Below, piece after piece: positions 22,657-27,507 of a stretch of DNA of 27,507 nucleotides. Made by a program: the position numbers and the translations under genes. The notes beneath the pieces were generated by a model, which was not told the DNA's origin, did not search any database, and saw only the letters and a list, made by a program, of their open reading frames with translations. This DNA is from CAZOKN01 sp964580525 (lineage in GTDB: Bacteria > Pseudomonadota > Alphaproteobacteria > Rickettsiales > UBA6187). The stretch covers positions 1 to 27,507 of the forward strand of contig CAZOKN010000026.1 of NCBI GenBank assembly GCA_964580525.1, written 5' to 3'. Positions within the stretch are counted from its first letter, which is position 1. Each line of letters starts with the position of its first letter.

Positions 22657-24162
22657 GTGTTAAAATGCTGCTACTCTAATTACAATAATAATTCGTCATG
22701 TAAGCTTACTTCCAAGGCCAATGCTATTGAGGATTTTAATGGTAAATCATATTGCCAAATCCACTTACCAAAAGAAGCAAAAGAATCTTGGTCTGACGAA
22801 AAAAATAATAATTTTTGGAAAGTAATAACACAATATATCAGTAATAATGGTCAGGAAACCTTAGACTTATCTGGAGCAGTTTTTAAAAGCGGTTCATTAA
22901 ACGATCTTCTTTGTAAGAATGGAAATATCGCAAAAACTAGGATCAAAAAAGTTATTATAAAAGATGCAGTTTTTTGCTCAGATGCAGCAGTTCCCTTGGG
23001 TATAACCAAACAAAATCAAGAAGTTATTAGATTTGATTATGAAGGGACAATTTTTGAAAGCTGGGTAAGATTTTACCTTGATGGTATAGATTTAAAAGAT
23101 AATTGTCGCAATATTAGCAATATAACTTTTAATTCACCCAGGTTGGAAACAACTGAAAGCGCTTATAAACATCTTACTTTCCAAAAGTGTAAATTTATTG
23201 GGGGGCTAACTGCAAAACTCAATCAAAATATAAATAATATAAATAATATTTTAAATGTAAAATTCATCAAATGTACGTTTGATAAGGAAACTATTTTTGA
23301 GTGTGAGATTCAAAATGAATTAAGCTTCAACGAATGTCATTTTAAGGGCTTAATTTTTAAACACGAATATTTTCCTATTGATAAGTTGTCAATATCCAAT
23401 TGTAATATCAATAAATTTAAAATTATAGGAGCAAAAGGAATAAATAAATTAAAAATAGACAAAACTAATTTCTATGATGAAGCTAATTTTTTTAAAAGTG
23501 TATTTACGGCAGAATTAAAAATAAATGAATCTGATTTCTTGCATGCTCCTAACTTTATAGGATGTAAATTTCCTCCAAAAGTATCTTTCCATAGAAATAA
23601 GTTTGAAGATACAAAATCTGATTATGCAGATGAAAAATACAGATCACTAAAAAAAGAATTTGAAGATCGGCGCGACAAACTAAATGAAATATTGTTCTAT
23701 AGCTTGGAATTGGAGTGTAGACGTAAAAGGGCGGCACTATTTGGAAAAGAAAAATTGATCCTTGGATTGTATAAATTAGGTTCAAATTATGGCCAATCTA
23801 TTGCGAGACCTTTAATCGTGATGTGTTTATTGCTGCTTATAATGTCAACTTGCTTTTACAATATAAAGTTGTCGTACCATGAAAATAATAAACAAAATTG
23901 CTTTTCATCATTTAGTGAATATAAGAGCTGCTACATAGATACATTTGGAGATAGCATATTATTTTCTTTGGGTCAGACAATAAAACCATTTCAATTGTTT
24001 GATTTAAAATATAAGAGCGATACCTACAAAACTATAACAGGCAAAGATGATAAAAAAATCTCATCATGGTTCTCGTTGTTTAGCTTCATTTATAATACTT
24101 TAATGTTAGGACTTTTTACTTTATTTATTTTAGCAATAAGACGTAATTATAAAATGGATTAA
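22657..24162 (+). CDS. Membrane-anchored pentapeptide-repeat-like protein with N-terminal Cys/His motif
   Basis: The 501-residue protein starts with a GTG and a short Cys/His motif (C4, C5, C15, C33, H36, the last as YCQIH), a likely small zinc site. Residues about 60-330 consist of irregular repeats of about 20 residues with F/L-x-x-C/T-x-F spacing (KCKFIGG, KCTFDKE, ECHFKGL, KTNFYDE, ESDFLHA, GCKFPPK), typical of degenerate pentapeptide or related beta-helices. A charged helix follows (YRSLKKEFEDRRDKLNE). TM segments lie at about 385-405 and 474-494, separated by a loop with FGDSILFSLGQTIKPF. The protein ends AIRRNYKMD, like other pentapeptide proteins with a C-terminal two-TM module. It lacks a TVGYG potassium filter. 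It is strongly AT-rich, rich in Asn and Lys, and directly follows tRNA-Glu, so it may be acquired. Function unknown. Confidence 0.8.
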   Translation: MLKCCYSNYNNNSSCKLTSKANAIEDFNGKSYCQIHLPKEAKESWSDEKNNNFWKVITQYISNNGQETLDLSGAVFKSGSLNDLLCKNGNIAKTRIKKVIIKDAVFCSDAAVPLGITKQNQEVIRFDYEGTIFESWVRFYLDGIDLKDNCRNISNITFNSPRLETTESAYKHLTFQKCKFIGGLTAKLNQNINNINNILNVKFIKCTFDKETIFECEIQNELSFNECHFKGLIFKHEYFPIDKLSISNCNINKFKIIGAKGINKLKIDKTNFYDEANFFKSVFTAELKINESDFLHAPNFIGCKFPPKVSFHRNKFEDTKSDYADEKYRSLKKEFEDRRDKLNEILFYSLELECRRKRAALFGKEKLILGLYKLGSNYGQSIARPLIVMCLLLLIMSTCFYNIKLSYHENNKQNCFSSFSEYKSCYIDTFGDSILFSLGQTIKPFQLFDLKYKSDTYKTITGKDDKKISSWFSLFSFIYNTLMLGLFTLFILAIRRNYKMD

Positions 24163-24287
24163 TCTTCGTCTAAGTGTTACATTTCAATATATTGCATTTT
24201 AAAACCATTCCCTCCCCCCAACTTCCCTCTTTAATGATAGCCCCATAAGTTCTATATCTATGGCTGGATTAATTATAAATTAGCAAC

Positions 24288-26087
24288 ATGAACACCGGTT
24301 TTCTTTTTAACACATTTATTTTTCTCAGCGCGGCCTGCATGATAGTTCCCCTTGCGGGAAGGTTTAAGCTTGGGGCTGTGCTGGGCTATCTGGTGGCTGG
24401 GATGTTGATTGGCCCATTCGGGTTTAAGCTTATTGGCAACGCAGAGCAAGTGATGAATTTTGCCGAATTTGGCGTTGTGATGATGTTGTTTCTAATTGGT
24501 ATGGAGCTGGAGCCGCCAACTTTATGGAAATTACGCAAGGCTATTTTGGGTCTGGGTGGATTACAGGTTATTGTAACCACGGCCGTGTTTACTTTAGTGG
24601 GAATAAGTTTGGGCTATGATTGGCGACTAAGCCTGGCTTGTGGTATGGCGCTTTCACTTTCTTCTACTGCTTTAGTGTTGCAGATGCTGGAGGAAAAAGA
24701 GTTGCTAAAAACTTCCGCAGGCGAATCATCTTTTGCCGTGCTGCTGTTTCAGGATATTGCCGTTATTCCGATATTGATAATTATGCCGCTGCTGGCGGGT
24801 TCGTCGGGAGTGCTTGCTAAACACCACACAATATTATCGCATCTGCCAAGATCTCACCGCGTGATGATTATTGCTCTGGTGATTTTCGTTATCATTGTGG
24901 GAGGGCGTTATCTTTCACGCTATATATTCCGCTTTATAGCTAAATCAAACCTGCGTGAAGTTTTCACTGCAACTTCCCTGGCGCTTATTATAGGAATTGC
25001 TTTGCTTATGCATTTAATTGGTGTGTCGCCGGCGCTTGGCGCATTCGTAGCTGGCGTTGTGTTGGCAAACTCGGAATATCGTCACACATTAGAGAGCGAC
25101 TTGAAGCCGTTTAAAGGCTTATTGCTTGGCCTGTTTTTTATATCAGTTGGCATGGGTATTAATTTTACCGTATTGGGGCAAGAACCCCTCATCTTTGCTC
25201 TGGGATTGTTGACTCTTATTATAGTTAAGTTGGGTTTGCTATATATTTTGGGTCAGGCATTTGGCCTTAGGGATGGGCAAGGCACATTGTTTTCTTTTGC
25301 GCTGGCGCAGGGTGGTGAGTTTGCTTTCGTGCTGTTTCAATATTCGGAAAGCCTCAATATTTTAACTGCCGAACAATCGCAGTATTTAACTGTTATAGTT
25401 GCGCTTTCAATGGTGGCAACGCCATTTTTAATGATGATAAATGACCGCTTTGTAGTTCCTAGATTCATGAGCAGATTGCCGGAATATGAATATGATAAAA
25501 TTACAGAATTAAACGATGTAATACTCGCAGGATATGGACGCTTTGGGCAGATAATCGGCAGGTTTTTAAATGCGCAAGGCGTTAGAATAACAGTGCTTGA
25601 AAAAGACCCAGACCAGATTGAACTGCTGCGCAAGTTTAGCCATCGCGGCTATTTTGGTGATGCTTCCAGGCTGGATTTGTTGCAAAGCGCCGGCGCTTCG
25701 AAAGCAAAATTGCTGATAGTTGCTGTGGACGATGCTGATAAATGTTTGGAAATTGTGAGACTTGCCAAGCAGCATTTTCCTAAGCTAAAAATATATGCAC
25801 GAGCCAGAAACCGTCGCCATGCTTATGAATTGCATAAGGCTGGGGTTGATTATTTCCGCCGCGAGACATTTGATTCGTCGCTCACAATGGCGCAGGAAGC
25901 CATGAAAATTCTGGGAGGAAAACCAGCAGATGTGGAGCGCAAGGCAATGAAATTTATGGAGCATGACGAAAAAAACTTGCATAAATCCTTTGAATTTTTT
26001 GAGAATGAGCCGCAAATGATAGACTTCACCCGCCAAGCCTCCGGCGAGCTTGAACGCATCTTCCAGGATGATGTGAGTGTTAAGTGA
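24288..26087 (+). CDS. Kef-type monovalent cation:proton antiporter (CPA2 family) with RCK/TrkA-N domain
   Basis: The 599-residue protein has a CPA2 transporter part (about residues 1-385, about 12 membrane helices) with LGYLVAGMLIGPFG, SLSSTALVLQMLEE and FQDIAVIPI, and an ALGAFVAGVVLANSEYRHTLE block near the predicted ion path. A TrkA-N domain follows at about residue 405 (VILAGYGRFGQIIGRFL, VLEKDPDQIELLRKF, GDASRLDLLQSAGA), which binds nucleotide and gates the channel. It resembles KefB/KefC, which release potassium upon glutathione-adduct stress, but whether it is glutathione-gated cannot be read here. No KefF/KefG-type quinone reductase is adjacent. No clear ribosome-binding site precedes the ATG. 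Confidence 0.93.
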   Translation: MNTGFLFNTFIFLSAACMIVPLAGRFKLGAVLGYLVAGMLIGPFGFKLIGNAEQVMNFAEFGVVMMLFLIGMELEPPTLWKLRKAILGLGGLQVIVTTAVFTLVGISLGYDWRLSLACGMALSLSSTALVLQMLEEKELLKTSAGESSFAVLLFQDIAVIPILIIMPLLAGSSGVLAKHHTILSHLPRSHRVMIIALVIFVIIVGGRYLSRYIFRFIAKSNLREVFTATSLALIIGIALLMHLIGVSPALGAFVAGVVLANSEYRHTLESDLKPFKGLLLGLFFISVGMGINFTVLGQEPLIFALGLLTLIIVKLGLLYILGQAFGLRDGQGTLFSFALAQGGEFAFVLFQYSESLNILTAEQSQYLTVIVALSMVATPFLMMINDRFVVPRFMSRLPEYEYDKITELNDVILAGYGRFGQIIGRFLNAQGVRITVLEKDPDQIELLRKFSHRGYFGDASRLDLLQSAGASKAKLLIVAVDDADKCLEIVRLAKQHFPKLKIYARARNRRHAYELHKAGVDYFRRETFDSSLTMAQEAMKILGGKPADVERKAMKFMEHDEKNLHKSFEFFENEPQMIDFTRQASGELERIFQDDVSVK

Positions 26088-26143
26088 TGTGGGGTGGGAA
26101 ATTTATGACTTTATATTTTAAAATACCAACAAGTAGGTGATAA

Positions 26144-26761
26144 ATGGCTACTGGCAATCTCGCAGACAGTAAAGAAATTTGCGCTAATTACGATAAAATT
26201 ACTAATTGGTTTGATAACGCCCGCACAAAAACTTTAATGGAAAAAGAATATCTTGATTTATGCCTTAAGCATTTGAAACCAGGCGCAGATATTTTAGACC
26301 TTGGTTGTGGCACTGGTGAACCAATTGCCAAATTTTTTATTGAAAATGGTATGAAAATTACTGGTATTGATGGCTCTCCAAAAATGATTGAGCTTTGTAA
26401 ACAACGCTTTCCGCAAATGGACTGGCAAATTGGCGATATGCGTAAAATCAACCTTGGTAAGAAATTCGATGCTATAATTGCCTGGGATAGCTTCTTTCAC
26501 TTGCCTAGCGAAGACCAACGCAAAATGTTTTCCATATTCCGGCAGCACATTTCACCTGATGGAACTTTGGTATTTACCACAGGCACTGAAAATGGAGAAG
26601 TTTATAGTACTATGGATGGCCATTCTTTCTACCATGCAAGCCTGAATTTAGAAGAATATAGAAAGTTATTGGTAGAACATGGTTTTAATATTTTGATCAA
26701 TAAAATAGAAGATCCAGATTGTGGGGAACATACGGTGTGGGTAGCAAAAATAACTAATTAA
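26144..26761 (+). CDS. Class I SAM-dependent methyltransferase
   Basis: The 205-residue protein has motif I ILDLGCGTGEPIAKFF, the acidic end of strand two in ITGIDGSPKMIELCKQRFP, GDMRKINLGKKFDAIIAWDSFFHL and a C-terminal strand pair, so a Rossmann-like methyltransferase of the small soluble type is certain. The substrate is unknown. TAGGTG provides a weak ribosome-binding site. It follows kefB-like by 56 bases on the same strand and converges with the TfoX-domain gene. Confidence 0.92.
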   Translation: MATGNLADSKEICANYDKITNWFDNARTKTLMEKEYLDLCLKHLKPGADILDLGCGTGEPIAKFFIENGMKITGIDGSPKMIELCKQRFPQMDWQIGDMRKINLGKKFDAIIAWDSFFHLPSEDQRKMFSIFRQHISPDGTLVFTTGTENGEVYSTMDGHSFYHASLNLEEYRKLLVEHGFNILINKIEDPDCGEHTVWVAKITN

Positions 26762-26767
26762 TTACCC

Positions 26768-27118
26768 TCACCCACCCCTCTTCGGCTTATTTCTCGCCGC
26801 GCGCAGGCCAACCTGATATGCTTTTTCTGCCCATTGGATAAGCAGTTCTGCATCGTCCATAACATCCGATGGCACCAGCCAATAAGCAATGCTTTGTTTT
26901 TTGCCGCCCTTTGCTTCATAGGTGAAAGGCTCAGAGCCGGCGGCTTTATATTCTGGCAGAGTGATCTCATCCACCTTAAAATACAGCGTGTCTTCGTCAA
27001 CAATTGCAAAGATTTGCCCGGCGCGATAAACGCCAAAGCCGCCAAACATAGATTTCACCTTAACAATATCCCACGAGGAAAGTTGGTCAATAAGGTGGTC
27101 GCAAAATTCTCTGCTCAT
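26768..27118 (-). CDS. TfoX N-terminal domain protein
   Basis: The 116-residue protein matches the N-terminal domain of TfoX (Sxy): VKSMFGGFGVYRAGQIFAIVDEDTLYFKVDE, then EAKGGKKQSIAYWLVPSDVMDDAELL. Full TfoX proteins add a C-terminal domain that is absent here. In gammaproteobacteria TfoX regulates competence; the role of single-domain versions is not known. The tail, RAARNKPKRGG, is basic. Its stop lies seven bases from that of the methyltransferase, without an obvious terminator. Confidence 0.92.
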   Translation of the reverse strand: MSREFCDHLIDQLSSWDIVKVKSMFGGFGVYRAGQIFAIVDEDTLYFKVDEITLPEYKAAGSEPFTYEAKGGKKQSIAYWLVPSDVMDDAELLIQWAEKAYQVGLRAARNKPKRGG

Positions 27119-27141
27119 AAAGATATATTAATTAGCTATTT

Positions 27142-27507
27142 TTATAGGCTTTTAACAACCTCAACCAGCTGAGTAAGACACGCGCCCCACCCTTCCTGAA
27201 AGCCCATCTCTGCATGTGCCTTCATGTGTTGCTGCGTGCCATGCATAACATGCGCTGTATATTTTGTGCCATTGCCTTGCGCTTGCAAAGTTATAACGCA
27301 GGTGAAAATAATCGCTGCACATTCTTTGTCATCCTTAGTTGCCGGAGCATTCGGACGAAAGCCTGCGCCCAAGGCCGCCGTCCACACAAGACGTTGCTGC
27401 GGAACAATATCCAAAAAGCAGCCGGCATTGGGAAATTTTTGACCCTCAGGACTTTGCATCACGCTATAAAATTCACCGCCAACGCGCAGGTCTATCCGGC
27501 AATCAAC
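27142..27507 (-). CDS. SRPBCC/AHSA1-type ligand-binding domain protein, 5' end outside the window
   Basis: The reading frame remains open to the window edge, so the start lies beyond base 27507. The visible 121 residues contain IDLRVGGEFYSVM, then NAGCFLDIVPQQRLVWTAALG, a pattern of AHSA1/SRPBCC proteins (an R-x-G-G-x-F strand, then P-x-x-R-L-V-W). The C-terminal helix has HMKAHAEMGFQEGWGACLTQLVEVVKSL, where GFxEGWxxxLxxL is typical of the family. Such proteins form a hydrophobic cavity for small ligands; the ligand is unknown. A GTG at 27460-27462 could be mistaken for a start. Confidence 0.88.
   Translation of the reverse strand, partial: VDCRIDLRVGGEFYSVMQSPEGQKFPNAGCFLDIVPQQRLVWTAALGAGFRPNAPATKDDKECAAIIFTCVITLQAQGNGTKYTAHVMHGTQQHMKAHAEMGFQEGWGACLTQLVEVVKSL

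Noticed and set aside
23894..24050. Potassium channel pore in the 501-residue protein
   Set aside because: The two-TM arrangement with a loop recalls ion channels, but no TVGYG-type selectivity filter is present.
22631..24287. Genomic island integrated at tRNA-Glu
   Set aside because: The AT-rich gene is suggestive, but there is no integrase and no duplicated tRNA 3' end in the window. It is kept only as a possibility in the finding on that gene.
1..27507. CRISPR array, prophage or insertion sequence
   Set aside because: No regularly spaced direct repeats, Cas, phage structural or transposase genes were seen on either strand.

Overview
The window looks like chromosome from an AT-rich alphaproteobacterium outside the well-known model groups. 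The evidence is gene content and order. There is a rimP-nusA-infB-rbfA-truB-rpsO-pnp operon, a ribH-nusB-thiL cluster, a hom-glpX-recJ cluster, a GST-fold protein whose C-terminus looks like FzlA (an FtsZ partner of alphaproteobacteria), and an IF2 N-terminus of alphaproteobacterial type. Palindromic intergenic repeats with ATTCCC-N8-GGGAAT hairpins occur at several places. The genus cannot be fixed from sequence alone.

Layout. 1-156 (-) is the start of nadC, divergent from iscX at 240-440 (+). 441-808 holds no gene but a cluster of palindromic repeats. From 809 to 15929 everything is on the minus strand. In plus-strand order this block contains a 522-residue orphan protein, tRNA-Pro(UGG), a small HPt-like protein without its phosphorylatable histidine, the translation/RNA-decay operon (pnp to rimP), metZ, the FzlA-like GST protein, an MntA/HepT (MNT-HEPN) toxin-antitoxin pair and purU. 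15930-16103 is a divergent promoter region. From 16104 to 26761 everything is on the plus strand: ribH-nusB-thiL, hom-glpX-recJ, tRNA-Glu(UUC), a 501-residue AT-rich membrane-anchored protein with a pentapeptide-like beta-helix, a Kef-type cation/proton antiporter and a methyltransferase. Two small minus-strand genes close the window: a TfoX N-domain protein and a partial SRPBCC/AHSA1-type protein.

How the genes work together. The rimP-to-pnp operon joins 30S maturation (RimP, RbfA), transcription elongation (NusA), translation initiation (IF2), tRNA pseudouridine-55 (TruB), S15 and PNPase. Hairpins lie in the nusA-infB, infB-rbfA and rpsO-pnp gaps, and a rho-independent terminator follows pnp. 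Hom and MetZ are separate steps on the homoserine-to-methionine route, and PurU releases formate from 10-formyl-THF. RibH (riboflavin), ThiL (thiamine diphosphate) and NadC (NAD) are cofactor genes, which argues for a metabolically competent cell rather than a strongly reduced symbiont.

Most notable items: (1) a complete palindromic element lies in frame inside the N-terminal coding region of thiL; (2) the HepT/MntA pair has intact RX4HXY and GSX10DXD motifs; (3) the HPt-like protein has Glu where the phospho-accepting His should be; (4) PNPase carries an Arg/Gly/Asp-rich tail of about 110 residues; (5) a Cys/His-motif plus beta-helix plus two-TM protein sits directly beside tRNA-Glu; (6) the 522-residue highly charged protein has no family I recognise. 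No CRISPR array, transposase or prophage gene was seen.
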